DNA of 64,000 nucleotides from Zantedeschia hybrid cultivar (GCA_030544215.1 JARZZO010000002.1:76825150-76889149); one strand, 5' to 3'. Shown: positions 1 to 11,223, numbered from the stretch's first letter. Notes: a model not told the origin generated them from the letters alone. A program made the numbers and translations.

Positions 1-290
1 AATTTATACAAGCTCGAAGTGAGCCCCTAGTTGAAGCATGCTTGGGGGGGGGGGGAATTCTAAAATGGATTTCCTCTATTCTCTCCTCTCCAGAAAGTAG
101 TACAATACAATATCGCTTTCTTCTGTTGCGGAAGAGATGGGACGGAACTCTCACGGATCTTCCGTGGAACCCTCACCGGCACTCCGACGTTTACCTCGTT
201 GGCACCTCGGCAACTATCTCGTCGACACCCCGGGTGGCCCCTTCGTCTCCCCGGCGACGGTCGCTCAGGTGGGGGAGGTGTTAGTGCTCA
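1..290. other. GC-rich unclassified fragment at window edge
   Basis: The first 55 bases closely match 40543-40597 (shared core GTTGAAGCATGCTTGGGG). The rest (about 120-290) is GC-rich and unlike the AT-rich DNA that follows. A short open frame at 42-284 shows no family I recognise. The composition suggests an LTR or exon relic, but neither can be shown. No gene is supported. Confidence 0.35.
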
Positions 291-1640
291 AATTGAGTGT
301 GTGATTATCATGAAAAATTATGTTGTTTAAGTGACAAATGAACATATTAGAAAGAAACTAAGTGAATATGATCGCCATAAATTTTTAACTAAAAAATTCC
401 AAAAGAAAAAGTTTGATCGCCTACCTGTTTTAGATGTGGGAGATGTTCGAGTCCTTGATTCCCCTCTTTCAGTCGGCTGAAGAAAGAGAGCCATTTCTAT
501 CTTTGTTCTTACTTTGAATGCTTATTGGACTTTGAGGATCATCCAGCTTTCTCTTCCTTGTTGTTCGTTGTTGACTCTCCCCTCTTGTTCTCCTTTTGTA
601 CCTTGCAAGAAAGTGAAAAGAAAGAAAGAAGGAACAATGAGAACTTAGATAGATGTAGTATCTATTCTAGTAGTAATTTTAATCATGTAACTTGAACAAT
701 TGAACTCACTTGTATGATAGTCTTTTAAACCCCTTAGAATATGGATTGGAAAATAATACTAGTGAGTGTGTGTATTGCATGGAGTGATGTGATGAATGAA
801 ATTTGGACTTAATATGATGATGAAATTGATATGATGAAAAGAGGAGAACTAGGTTGAATGGCTCCTGGAAAGCCTTTAATGGATCTTGAAAAGACGAAGA
901 ACGGATGAATAACTCTTGTAAGCAGCAGCACTTCGATCCTTCAGCATCTGGACGTCGTCTTCTTCTTGGATCACTCAGAATTATCACTAACCTCTCAAGA
1001 ATTATCACTTTAATCACTTCTCATCACTAACTTTTCAATGACCAAGAGGCTGGGTATTTATAGACTTTACATCCGTGGTTATTAATGGACTAACATGAAG
1101 GGTTTTGAAGTTTATCCAGCTAACAAACAGATAAACACAGATTAATTCATCATTATCTATAATTATTTAAAACGCGTCGCCCAATGGAGACGTCTTTTAG
1201 ACTAATCAAGATAAGGATAAACATTCGGGAAAAGTTCATTATTATCTGTAATTATACAAAATACGTCGCCCAAATAAGATGCTTTTTATACTGATTAAGA
1301 TAAAGATAAACATCTGGAAAGGGAGACAGAAACAGCTTAGGAGACCTAAATTGCGTCGTGACATGCAGACGTCTTTTAGCTAATTAATCAATTAATTAAA
1401 ATTCAAATTTAAATATCAAAATATGAATAAACTCTAAATGGCGTCTGCCTATGTCGACGTCTTTTAGACTTCTTCATGTTTTAATTAAAATTTGAGTTAA
1501 AATCAATTTAATTAATTAACTTAAATCATGTCTGTTTGACCCGATACTATTTAGATAATTAACCAAAAAAGATCAATAAAAATTAACCAATGATTAAATA
1601 TCAGGTTATTCTGAGGCATTATTATATGATATGAAATTTA
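291..1640. other. AT-rich repeat debris with GCGTC/GACGTC inverted motifs
   Basis: No coding region is supported. The small minus-strand frame at 706-1017 has no recognisable domain. The tract carries four short inverted motifs of the form TAAA-NN-GCGTC...GACGTC-TTTTA, near 1167-1205, 1255-1290, 1348-1380 and 1437-1470. These resemble the stems of the hairpins in the gypsy A-family LTRs far to the right. It is probably part of an old LTR, but no LTR end can be fixed. Confidence 0.4.
1146..1320. repeat. Two imperfect tandem units of about 87 bp
   Basis: Unit 1 covers about 1146-1234 and unit 2 about 1235-1320. Both start TTCAT(C/T)ATTATCT, contain a CGTCGCCCAA block and end in GATAAACAT. They differ by scattered substitutions. 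Each unit carries one GCGTC-type inverted motif, so the duplication also duplicated the potential hairpin. Confidence 0.65.
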
Positions 1641-2337
1641 CTCAAAATGATGTCAAAATTAGCGTGTCTACAGCTGCCTCACCTTAGCATCGTCTTTGCA
1701 AGGGAGTGAAATGAAATGTAATGTACTGAAAAGGTGATGCCAAGGTGTGATGAGACACGCTCTTAACATCACATGTTTGTAATTTTTCTCAAAATCATCG
1801 ATGAAGATAACTCAAGGAGATCAATGGAATCAATCACGTCTGGATGAAGTAAACAAGAAAATAAAATAAGGTCGATCAACCTCTACAGATGGGGAAGTAC
1901 CTCAGGTCATAGACACTGCAGGTTTCACCATGGGGAGCGATTGCCAGCCAATGTGGACATGCTGCAGCTACGATGGATCTTTAAAAGAAAATCAGAAATA
2001 TTGGATAAAGAGTCTAAGAAAGGATAGAATTCTAAGGATATCTTTAAGCGAACCTCAAAGATAATTAAGATATTCAATTCAGAATGGAATATTTCATATC
2101 ATGTTTGGATTTATTTGATCAATGGTCTGAAATTTAATCAATGATAAGAATTCAAAGTCCTATATGATGCATGTTGGGCTGAAAGAAAAATATAAAGTCA
2201 AATGAAATATAAATTAATCAAGGATAATATTGTTAAATTGTCATTAATAAGTCAAGATACCAATTCTTGCAATTCAATGCTAAGTCGAAGCTCGTTTATC
2301 CACGCACCGTTTCACAAAAGTGGAACCATCGTCCTCA
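1641..2337. other. AT-rich tract, no gene seen
   Basis: No long open frame and no recognisable protein on either strand. It lies just beyond the broken 3' end of the Tat-like polyprotein (second RNase H relic), where integrase and the 3' LTR should be, but I cannot recognise either. It is probably diverged retroelement sequence. Confidence 0.35.
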
Positions 2338-2440
2338 CTAATTAACAATTAAACGGCCTATCCGTGGTGATAACAGAACAATGCCGATCCCCTTTCCATG
2401 GGAATTCAGAGCTTCGTCAAAATGCAGAGTCCACATATCA
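2338..2440 (-). pseudogene. Second (archaeal-type) RNase H relic, Tat clade
   Basis: Translation from about 2440 downward gives a peptide beginning WTLHFDEALNSHGKGIG, which matches the start of the additional RNase H domain of Tat/Ogre elements (pattern WTLYFDGASN..G.GIG). A stop at 2338-2340 ends it after about 33 residues and the rest of the domain is not visible. It is in line with the upstream RNase H fragment, so it is part of the same element. Confidence 0.65.
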
Positions 2441-3217
2441 TCTCTGACTTGGGTCTATAGACATCAGTTCCTCATCCGGAAACTCCGATCGGACTGGATC
2501 AAAATGAAGAAGGGGGTGATGAGCGAGATGTTCTGCTATGGTATAGCCTTTGATTGCTTTTTGCTGAATGTAAGTGATATCGAATTGAGATAGAAAGCTT
2601 TGCCATCGTGCTAACCTATCGGTAAGGACAGATTTCTCAAGAAGAAACTTAATCGGATTCATCCTAGCGATGAGATGGACTTCATGGGCTAGAAAGTAAT
2701 ACTTCAATTTCTAAACAACCCATACAAGTGTTGCACAGGTTTTCTCCATCGCCGTGTACCTCTGTTCAGCGGGGTTGAGAAGTTTAGAGAGATAGTAGGC
2801 TGCCCTCTCTTTTCCTTCTTCATCCTCTTGTGCTAGAACAGCCCCCACTGCATCATCCAGGACAGAAATGTAAAGTATCAATGGTTTGCCTGGAGATGGT
2901 GGTCTCAAAACAGGAGGACTTGTCAAATAATTCTTTAATCCATCAAACGCCTTCTGACACTTATCGTCCCAATCGAATTTGACTCCTGGCTTGGTAAGCT
3001 CGTAAAACGGCTTACACCTTTGTGAGTGCTGGAAGACAAAACGACGAATAAATTGCAACCTTCCGATCAGTCTTCTTAACTCTTTCAAGTTCTTGGGAGG
3101 TGGCATTTCTCTAATAGCCTTCGCCTTGTTGGGATCGATCTCAATTCTCCGCTTATTGAGAATGAATCCAAATAATTTTCCTGAGGATACCCCGAATACA
3201 CATTTCTTGCGGTTCAT
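2438..3217 (-). pseudogene. RT C-terminal / RNase H fragment, Tat-like gypsy
   Basis: Two same-frame pieces, 3217-2711 and 2707-2438, are separated by one TAG codon (2708-2710). The first holds the RT thumb/connection region (KNLKELRRLIGRLQFIRRF) and the start of the gypsy RNase H (LILYISVLDDAVGAVLAQ, LSKLLNPAEQRYTAMEK). The second holds its end (KYYFLAHEVHLIARMNPIKFLLEK, RLARWQSFLSQFDITY). The domain order is standard for gypsy elements. The catalytic Asp expected in the LYxS(V)xD motif appears shifted (LYISVLDD), so activity is unlikely even apart from the nonsense codon. Confidence 0.85.
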
Positions 3218-3223
3218 CTTTAA

Positions 3224-3832
3224 CTAATATTCCCTTGATCTTTCTAATACTCTTGCCAAAACTTTGGCGTACTCAGCCTTAGTCTTAGATTTCACCAACA
3301 AGTCATCCACGTACACTTCTAAATCGATATGCATCATGTCGTGAAATATCGCCATCATAGCCCTTTGATAAGTGGCTCCAGCATTCTTTAATCCAAATGG
3401 CATGACGACATAGCAATATGTCTCCCAAGGTGTAGTGAATGATGTCTTTTCTTGATCTTCTTCTTCTAATTTAATCTGATTGTATCCTGAAAATCTATCC
3501 ATAAATGATAAAGTTTCATAGCCAGCAGTGTTATCAATGAGTACATCAATGTGAGACAATGGAAAATCATCCTTAGGACACGCCCGGTTCAAATCTCGGA
3601 AGTCAATACAGATTCTGACATTCTCATCTTTCTTCATAACTGGGACTATGTTGGCCACCCATTGTGGATAGAGGACGATTCTAATGAATTTGACTTTATG
3701 TAACTTATCGACCTCTTCCTTCATCTTTAAAGCCATTTGTGGGTGGAATCGCCTTAACTTTTGTTTAACCGGGCTAGTTCCGTCTTTTAATGTCAACTTG
3801 TGTTCCACTAGTGATGAGTCTAACCCCAGCAT
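3224..3832 (-). pseudogene. Reverse transcriptase core, Tat-like gypsy
   Basis: This 202-residue frame contains the RT fingers and palm: RICIDFRDLNRACPKDDFPL, the palm Asp block LSFMDRFSGYNQIKL, MPFGLKNAGATYQRAM, and the catalytic LEVYVDDLLVKS. RT copies RNA into DNA. The catalytic YVDD is present, but the frame ends at a stop (3224-3226) just before the thumb and continues in the same frame below 3217. The ATG used here is internal; the protein normally reads through from the linker at 3878-4498, which is in the same frame and separated by a short stop-containing gap. Confidence 0.92.
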
Positions 3833-3877
3833 ATCCTCATAACTCCAGGTGAAAGTGTCCTTATAATCCTTAAGAAC

Positions 3878-4498
3878 TTATATCATTGCCTTCTTATCCT
3901 CCTCAGAAAGATTCTTACTGACGAGGACAAACTTATGTTTGTCTTCAGTCCCTAGATTGATTTCTTTGGTGGGCTCTTCTACGGCAGCTGAGGGTTCATC
4001 AAATCTTTTTACTCTACTGGCATATGCCTCAGCCGCGTCCTCGTCATCTTCCTCATCTTCAACAATGGGGTATTTTTCATGTATCAACTCATACACCCCA
4101 TATCCATCATTAACTGACTCATCATCTATACAATCTTCTGGCATCTGAATTGGATTTTCTAATAGCTGAGGGATCATAGAGCAAGAAAGGCATTTATCAG
4201 TTAAATCCTGGAGGTATCTATCTAGAATTTGTTTACCCTTAGATTTTCTAGACTTCCTAACCTGACTAACCTGCCTAGAACTAGACTCCCTAACTTCACT
4301 AGACTCCCTATCCTGACCTAATGAGGATGAATTAGAATGAAAATTATGGGATACAGGCAGAAATACAGGAGAATCCTCCCGAGGGGAGGGGCAAAATAGA
4401 TCTAGAAGAGAATCTTGACCGAAAGACCCGCGCGATGGGGTACAGTCGGACAAGTAGGAAGTTTCCTCAATGAGGATTTGGGAGAAATTTGTTGCCAA
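3878..4498 (-). pseudogene. Acidic linker preceding RT, Tat-like polyprotein
   Basis: A 206-residue frame in phase with the RT frame. The N-terminal half is Ser-rich, and the middle carries an acidic run (EDEEDDEDAAEAY). The C-terminal end (KHKFVLVSKNLSEEDKKAMI) matches the segment that normally leads into the RT domain in Tat/Ogre elements. No enzyme motif is present. It overlaps the end of the 5319-4402 frame in another phase, which marks a frameshift near 4400-4500. Confidence 0.6.
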
Positions 4499-5319
4499 AT
4501 TGGCGTTTTTTTTTTGATAAAAGAAGAATTAAACATAAAACAAGAATGAAGATGAATAGGAGGAGAATGGGATGGAGGAAGTGGCACCAAGGCCAAAGGA
4601 TTAAGGGGATCATACAGCAGTATGTCCCAGATTAAATCATAAATCCTCTCTGGATCGAGAGGAGGTTGAGGAATGAAGTCGCGTAGGGACAGAGTGATCA
4701 TGATGGGCGGAGCCCATGGAATATCTTCAGTAATGACCCGCGACCAAGTCGGGATCAGAAGCAGAGTGCGGAACAAGGTATGGAGTGTGAAAATGTGAGA
4801 GGGATAAGTCCCCATCCAAAGAAGATCCGTGGTATAACCAGCTTCGTAGGGGTCATCTGGTTCTCCTTCATTTGTTTCCTCAGACAGTAGTATTCTTTTA
4901 TCAAAAATGGCACTAGGCCCTTCAATCAACTCATCTATTTGTGGCGGCCACTTTGGTTCTGAGGGATCAAGAAATAGTCTATTCAATGCAATATACAGAT
5001 CCCTTAAGTCAAACCATCTGTACCATTCACACTCAGGGTCTTGGAACTTTCTCCTTTTCATTGGCCGCAGAGCCTCCAAGGACTGGTACGTCAACAATTC
5101 TGAACAATGTCTGGCCAGGTCTCTTCCATATATGTCATGAAGGTCAAAACAGGAAGTGATGACCACCGTATTATCATGACTGATCACGGGCCCCTTGACG
5201 AAATGTGTGTATAGGGTCCATGTTAAGGGGTCCCGACCTTCTTTGCATGGTGTAGACATTGTCTCCCATATCTTCTGGCCGTCTTTATTTTCTTCCTGCT
5301 GAACAATGTCGTGCCTCAC
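4402..5319 (-). pseudogene. Linker region between protease and RT, function unknown
   Basis: A 305-residue frame, in phase with the protease frame upstream. I recognise no catalytic domain. Tat/Ogre polyproteins carry a long variable region between protease and RT, and this fits by position. Visible features are a Trp-rich central part and an acidic segment. The last 30 or so residues lie in the frameshift overlap with the next frame and are probably not real. Confidence 0.5.
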
Positions 5320-5394
5320 TTTTCTTGGCCTATAGCCCAGGCCATTTCCAGGTGTCCTTCGGTTGTCCTTGAGGGGCGTGGTCTTGCCTTGTAA

Positions 5395-6633
5395 TTATGT
5401 GCCTAGACCCTTTCCAGGCTGATAACCACTCTTCATCATTATTTTCCAACCAGGGGTACTCATGCACTTCCCCCTCTTTATGGCATTCAGCGGATAAGGA
5501 GTAAGAGTGGCGGCCTTTAAAGGATCAACCACCGGATAGTAGACCTGTAATACCGACAGAAAATGTTGTCGGCCTGGTGAAGAAGTTGGTTTGATATTCA
5601 AAGAATGAGTAGTAGCAAGGATCGGCATGCTCGTAACTTTAATGATTCGTCCTTTATAGGAAAATTTGAGGCACTGATGATTCGTAGAGGGAATCGCCTC
5701 GAGGGTTTTCATATAAGGACGACCCAAAATGGCATTCAAGGAAGGATCGATTTCCAAAATGTGAAATTCGACCTCGGCATGACATACAGGGCCTAGCTCC
5801 ACTTTCAAATAGACCATTCCCAGAGGGGAACGGGTGGAATTATCATATGTTGTTACAGAGATAGGGCTAGGCAGCCATTTTTCTTTGGGCACACTACACA
5901 ATTCAAGGGTCTTTGGAGGCAAGACATTGATTGAAGCCCCTGTGTCGACCAGACATGCATCTACGGTCTTACAGATATTGACCGTAATACTTAAAGTCAT
6001 GCTTCTGGCTGCTGGCGGTGCTAGTTCCGAGGCATGAAATAAGATAGAGGGCTGATCCCCCTGAGGAACTAGTGGTGCGGCGATCTTTTCTACCGGCACG
6101 TCTTCGTTAACCATCATTTTATGTAAATACTCCATCATAGCCTCTTGATGGGTCTTCGATCTCTTTATTAGTTCAAGTACAGAGATCCGTGCCGGTGTTT
6201 TGTCAAGATGTTTCAACAGGTCATATTGAGTGCCTGGTGCACTCTCATCATTATGTGCTTCCTCCGACGGTTGTGATGGGCTGTCTCTGACTGTTGATTG
6301 AGGAAAGACTTTGTTGAAAATCCTCCCACTCCGGAGTGCATGTTCTTCAGTTGTGGAAGGGCCGGGTGATAGCTTGAGCACCGTAGGGCTAATGGATGGT
6401 GCGGATGGCGTGGAGTGTTGGTATACAGGTGATGGCGTGGGGTTAGTTGGTGGTGGCGTGGTACGGATGAGGGGCCTAGATGGTTGGATGGTGGAAGGGT
6501 AAGTGGTTGGTGCGAATGGCGTGGGGAATGGCATGCGTAGTAGCGGTTTAGATGGCTGTATAGTATCTGGGTAAGTGGTAGTGGTAATGGGTGATGTAGG
6601 GAATGGTACACGGAGTAGTGGTCTGGATGGCAT
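5395..6633 (-). pseudogene. Proline-rich spacer plus aspartic protease, Tat-like gypsy
   Basis: The frame starts with about 80 Pro/Thr-rich residues arranged as roughly 25-residue repeats (PSRPLLRVPFP..., PSKPLLRMPFP..., PSRPLIRTTPP...). The retroviral-type aspartic protease follows: the active-site motif ACLVDTGASINVLP lies near residues 226-239 and the flap/second half ends in LNAILGRPYM. The C-terminal PGWKIMMKSGYQPGKGLG resembles a G-patch, a motif found near protease in several plant gypsy elements. The catalytic DTGA is intact. The frame is not in phase with Gag, so it would not be expressed without frameshift correction. Confidence 0.85.
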
Positions 6634-6699
6634 AAGGGGTGCGTAATTGGCTTGCGGGGGGTTATTTGATGGAGGCGTAGTGGCGTAGGGGATAATGGG

Positions 6700-7300
6700 T
6701 TTGAGGAACGTGGGCGGTGGTAATGGGTTAGTATGAATTGTTCAAACAACCCTTCATAGAATGCTTGGACAATTTGCCATTTTGATAGCCCATGATGAAG
6801 GCATTTCCGAAACAATTCTTTTAATCTCTCCTAAGATTCATGAATTAGTTCCCCAGGAGTTTAGGTAAAACCCGTGATAGCCCTTCTCATGGTGTTGGTT
6901 CGCCCTATGGGATAGAACTTTTTGATAAATTCTTTTTGCATTTCTTCCCATGTCCTAATGGGCCTTCCTATAGTCCCCAGTCAATATTTAGCTTTATCCT
7001 TCAATGAAAAGGGAAATAGGGTCAACTTAAGGGCATCATCGGTAAAGTTCTAGATTTTCACCGTAGAACATATTTCTAGAAATTCATCCAGATGTCTATA
7101 AGGATCTTTATTAGTATTCCATAAAAAGATGGGAGCATCTGAATGGTACTTGATTTAATCTCATATTGATTGGCCGGATTCTGAGGAAGGTGAATGCAAG
7201 ATGAAGGTTGATATTGATTTGGAATGAAATAGTCCTTCATTTGCTTCGGGAGGGATCATGATTCTCGGCCATTTGATCTTGAGGTGGGTTTCTTTGATGA
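6700..7300 (-). pseudogene. Gag (retrotransposon gag domain) relic, Tat-like
   Basis: Translation of the minus strand gives the conserved C-terminal part of the plant gypsy Gag domain (FRKCLHHGLSKWQIVQAFYEGL, 6815 to about 6750), preceded upstream by recognisable but stop-riddled pieces around 6820-7150. Gag forms the virus-like particle. The open frame 6815-6213 keeps the Gag phase only for its first 30-40 residues; beyond that it is an out-of-phase translation of the proline-rich spacer. Confidence 0.7.
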
Positions 7301-8290
7301 ATAATTCTCTCGATTTCAGCAATTGGTCTTAGAAGGTTAAGACTTTGAGATCTCCTACCTTGCACACACTAGGACGAAGAGAGAGAAGAAGGAATTTTAT
7401 TTTATTTTTCTTTCACTTTTTTTTAATGCAAACAAATTAGCAAATAATATTAACCTAATGACCTAAGATTGCCTAGACATCTATGTGAATTTTCTCACAA
7501 GGTGAATGGGGTCCACCTCAAGTTACAACCACAATCAGTCAACGGCCAGGTAAGAGGTGGGGCAGTGGGAGGCTCCTCCTACTTTCGTAGGGAGCTAATT
7601 AAAGAACCACTTTCCCGTTTAGACGTTTGCCTTTTTAACCTCTAGCCTAAACATCGTTGCTAAAAATAGAGGCAACCCGAAATTTAAACTGTTCACAGTG
7701 TAGACTCTAGAGTCCCTTTCGACTTGCTTTTATTGAATTTAGGAAATGACAATGTAAGGAAGGTGATTTGTGGGTTAAGTAAGGGTGATGAAATCTCTAC
7801 CTTATGTGCTTAAAGGTATTGCCCTTAGAAATATTTTTTAATGCAATGCAATGTAATAGTCAAATCAAAACAAGAGGTTTTGATGTAATCATGAATGACT
7901 TGCTATAATTGAAATACGTACCTTTCTCCTACAGTCTTCAACAATAAATGAAAATTACTATGAAAGAAAACTAATTCATGCTTTCCTAAAATGATGAATG
8001 CCTAGCATAGATGGTTTCTAATCTTGGAATGACGATTTTTAAATTTGATTTTTTTTTTAAATGAATGGAAACCTATCTAAATTAGAAACTACAGAAAAAG
8101 AAAATAACTGAGAAAAAGAAATAAAGAAAAATGGCAATGGAATAGTTGGAACACACTAACCAATAGTTTCGCTTCCTCCCCCTCCCTCCCCCTTTTTTTT
8201 TCTTTCAATGCACCTACAAAAAAAAGAAAAAGAAGGTAAGATAAAGAATAATTACACCAAATTTAAAATAATCAAAATTAAAAATCAAAT
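7301..8290 (-). other. 5' leader / Gag N-terminal remains of the Tat-like element
   Basis: About 1 kb between the recognisable Gag relic and the primer-binding site. It is AT-rich with homopolymer runs (for example 8185-8205 and 8218-8232) and has no credible open frame. By position it is the leader and the start of gag. Confidence 0.45.
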
Positions 8291-8310
8291 TCCCCGGCAA
8301 CGATGCCAAA
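8291..8310 (-). other. Primer-binding site of the Tat-like element
   Basis: The reverse complement reads TTTGGCATCGTTGCCGGGGA. It differs at one or two positions from the GGCGCCGTTGCCGGGGA motif I recall next to the 5' LTR of Tat/Athila-type elements, where a host tRNA primes minus-strand synthesis. It sits three bases inside the candidate LTR edge (8314) and fixes the element on the minus strand. Confidence 0.75.
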
Positions 8311-8313
8311 AAT

Positions 8314-9002
8314 TGATCGCTCAAAATTATGTGTCGTTAAGCATATTCGAACGTCAATCTTAAAATTTCAATTTCCACATATATTTATTTGAAAATAGCA
8401 AGTGGTGAGATTTGGTCGAATCCACAAGGAAATAGATTTTTAAAGTTGAAAACTTTGAGTTTTTAGAGGAAAAATAAAGAAGAACGAAGAGAAAGCACGA
8501 TGATTTGATAAATAACAATTGAAACTAACCGGACTTACTACGAACTCACGAAAGGAGCACCCCTAAACGAGCATAATCAGACTATTTACTGAACTAATAC
8601 TATATCTAAAACACTAATTAAAAGTAGAATATAAAGTTTGAGTAGTGTCAACAGAAGAAAAATAGAACAAAAAGATGGAGAAAAGATAACTTTTTTCAAA
8701 AGAGCTACTGTCATTCGTTAACAGAACTATATGAAAGTTTATAGAGACATTGAAAATAGAAAAATAGCATGACTTTCATAAGGAAATTTTTACAGAAAAT
8801 ATTCGAAATACAGTGTAACATGGAGAACTCCAAAACTAGAGAGAGAAGAGATGGAGAGAGAAAACTGGTGTTTGCAGCCGTCGTAGCCCTTCGCGAGGAT
8901 CCTTGGCAGCCCTGGACTCCTTCCAGTGGTCAGTTGCAGTGTCTCGAGTCCACCTCTTGCTCCTGACAGCCGCTGGTTTGAGAGAGATGTAGAGAGAGAG
9001 GG

Positions 9003-9043
<41 letters not shown>

Positions 9044-9330
9044 AAAGGCTAGAGAGAGGGGGGGTGCTACAGTACTCGGTTACTATAGTTGGTACAGTAC
9101 CCACATGTATTGTAGTAGAGAGAGGGAGAAAGTGAGAGAGAGAGGGAGAGAAGGCCGGAGGGAGAAGAAGGAAAAACAGGGGACAACAGAAGGAAAGAAG
9201 GATATTCTTTTAAAAGGGGAGGGTATTTTCAAAAAGAGGTAAGGAGGGAAGAAAGAGGCGGCGGCTACTCCAAGACTCCTTCTTGAGCAAAAATTAGGGC
9301 AACCTTTAAAGAGTAGTCAAATATCATTTT
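8314..9330 (-). repeat. Candidate 5' LTR of the Tat-like element (right end uncertain)
   Basis: Starts with TGATCGCTC directly beyond the primer-binding site and contains GTCGAATCCACAAGGAAAT, a phrase I associate with Tat/Ogre LTRs. The tract includes a long AG microsatellite. No matching 3' LTR is found in 1-2340, so the right boundary cannot be set by alignment and the coordinate is a guess. Confidence 0.5.
9005..9041. repeat. (AG)n microsatellite
   Basis: About 18 uninterrupted AG units, with further AG-rich stretches to about 9180. Several apparent open frames here (poly Ser-Leu, poly Arg-Glu) are by-products of the dinucleotide repeat. Confidence 0.95.
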
Positions 9331-11223
9331 ACCCCTGCTTCATTAATTCTTCCAAAAGATAGTTGTTTTTACTAAGATTTGAATCTTGAACCTCACATAA
9401 ATCTTCAAAGACTTAACCACTACACCACATCGTCTTCATATCCTATTTACATAAAAATAAATGTAAATTAGGATATTATTATGAATAAAATTACATTTAT
9501 ACTGAAATGAATTTCTTTATTATCTCGATTTTGCTGAGAAAATTGCAAATACACTACACTCCATTATTCACATGAAATGATGATATTTTTAACTCGAAAT
9601 TTAACAAAATTGGTACCGTTGGAATCAGTCCAAAATTATATATCTTTTCATGCAGTTTTAAACATAAAATCATGAATATAGTGCATGCATTTATTCTTTT
9701 AATGATCAAAAATATCATCTTATCAGGGGGCTATTTAGGTTTTTCATTAATGCTATTATTTTGATCCCACCACAAACTTCATGTAAGTTTACAATAAGGA
9801 TAAATCATATATTATGCTTATACAAAAATAAAAAAATCTACACGAGTGGAGTCGTGTTTAGATAGAAGATGAAATCTACAAAAAAAAAGAAATTTACAAC
9901 ATTAAAAAGATAAGAAATAGCTTTTATTTAAAAAAATAAATCAGAGAGGTTGATAAAATTTTTAAAAAATTATACCAAAATAGAATATGGTACAATGTTG
10001 TCGTAACTAAGTTTCGATTCTTTATGAACATTTTATACATCTGACAATCAAAGAATAATATCCTCAGCTTAGTAGAGAAGCACAAAGTAGTGAAGCATAT
10101 GGTGACGAACTGTGGGTTGCATGATCCAACTGAGTATTTGAATTTTTGACAAGAAGACAAAGATAAGAATTTGATAGTTAGAGCAATCAAAATGAAAAAG
10201 AAGAAAATATATTTTTTTTTATTCTAAAGAAGAATCAATTGAGAAGCTTAAAAAAGTATAATAAAATAAATTATACCATAGTGTTGTCATCACCAAAATT
10301 GCCATTTTTGACAACTTTCTTTTATCTTTGGCGACCAAAGAATAATAGCTCCAGCCTTGCAGGAAGCTTTGAATGATGGTGTTAGTTTCGTGTTATTCAT
10401 TTGAGCACAAAATTAGTTTGGTGTTATTCATTCGAGCACAAAAACCTGAAAAATAAAAATAGGGACTATAATCTTTGGAGTAAGGATGGCCTTTCTCATT
10501 TTCTCCACAGGTTAGTGGGTGCTGTTCTCTTTCTTGTTGGGGCTGCAATGAAGAGGAAAATAATCGACCTGATAGTCCCTTGATGCAGCAACTAGAATCT
10601 TAGTAGTACTCAAATATCTAAAGACCTATTTCCTTTTTAAACTTCCTATACTTTGGGTGGAGATTCTTAGAAGGATATTTACCCTCTCCACCCCCTCACC
10701 AAAAAAGAAAGAAAGAAAGAAAGAAAGGGCCCAAAAGATAAGGTCAAAAGAAGCCAATGTGCAACCGGGGGGCCAGCCACTGTGTGTCCTTATAGGTGTA
10801 CATGTATATGGGCGAATGCCCAGTGTAGGTTGTATGTGTAGCCACCGTAGAGTGCCATAGAGGGTTATGCATGACCAATCAGGGTAAGCAGAGCTTTACC
10901 ATTGCTTAGAGAGACAAAACACCATTTAAAGATGTCTAATTTCCCATACAAGAGAATAAGACAAAAGGTTAGCTAGGGTTCATGATGGCAAGAGCAGAAT
11001 AAGGTGACGATGCAATGCGTAGACACTCTCAAGACTTGATGCGGATGATTCCTCATGATCATGCCACGTGGCAGCAAGGGCTCGAGGTGAGTGGATTCCA
11101 ACCTTGAGGGATCTCTAACATTCGGTTTTAGTTAACACAGAGGTTCAAGGACCTAAGATGTAACACTCTCGAAGACCGAAAACATTTGGCTCCTGAGGCT
11201 ATTGATGTTATCGCCTCCTAAGT
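9331..11223. other. AT-rich intergenic DNA with local duplications
   Basis: No supported gene. About 9950-10115 and 10255-10380 are diverged direct copies sharing ATTATACCA, GTTGTC and CAAAGAATAATA blocks in the same order. A GAAA microsatellite lies near 10703-10728. The small open frames at 9924-10190, 10401-10583 and 10657-10860 show no recognisable domain and are probably chance. Confidence 0.5.
10382..10443. repeat. 31-bp tandem duplication
   Basis: Two adjacent 31-bp units (10382-10412 and 10413-10443), each beginning TTAGTTT and ending GAGCACAAAA, differ at only two positions. This indicates a fairly recent local duplication. Confidence 0.9.

Larger units (their letters stand above)
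2338..9330 (-). mobile_element. Degenerate Tat/Ogre-like Ty3-gypsy retrotransposon
   Basis: Read on the minus strand, the order is candidate 5' LTR (8314 upward), primer-binding site (8291-8310), leader, Gag relic, proline-rich linker, protease, G-patch-like peptide, long linker, RT, RNase H, and a second RNase H-like start. A second archaeal-type RNase H and long linkers around the protease are typical of the Tat/Ogre clade of plant gypsy elements. The element is dead: Gag is full of stops, at least two frameshifts separate Gag, protease and RT, nonsense codons interrupt RT-RNase H, and integrase plus 3' LTR are not recognisable. The right end of the 5' LTR is approximate. Confidence 0.8.

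Noticed and set aside
8790..9135. Open frames of poly Ser-Leu and poly Arg-Glu
   Set aside because: Produced by the (AG)n/(CT)n microsatellite read in both strands.
9360..9430. tRNA-like or SINE tail (AACCACTACACCAC)
   Set aside because: No A/B box pair with proper spacing and no 3' tail or flanking duplication seen.
10401..10583. Short hydrophobic open frame (HRLVGAVLFLVGAAM)
   Set aside because: Only 60 codons, overlaps the 31-bp tandem duplication, no homologue recognised and no splice or promoter context.
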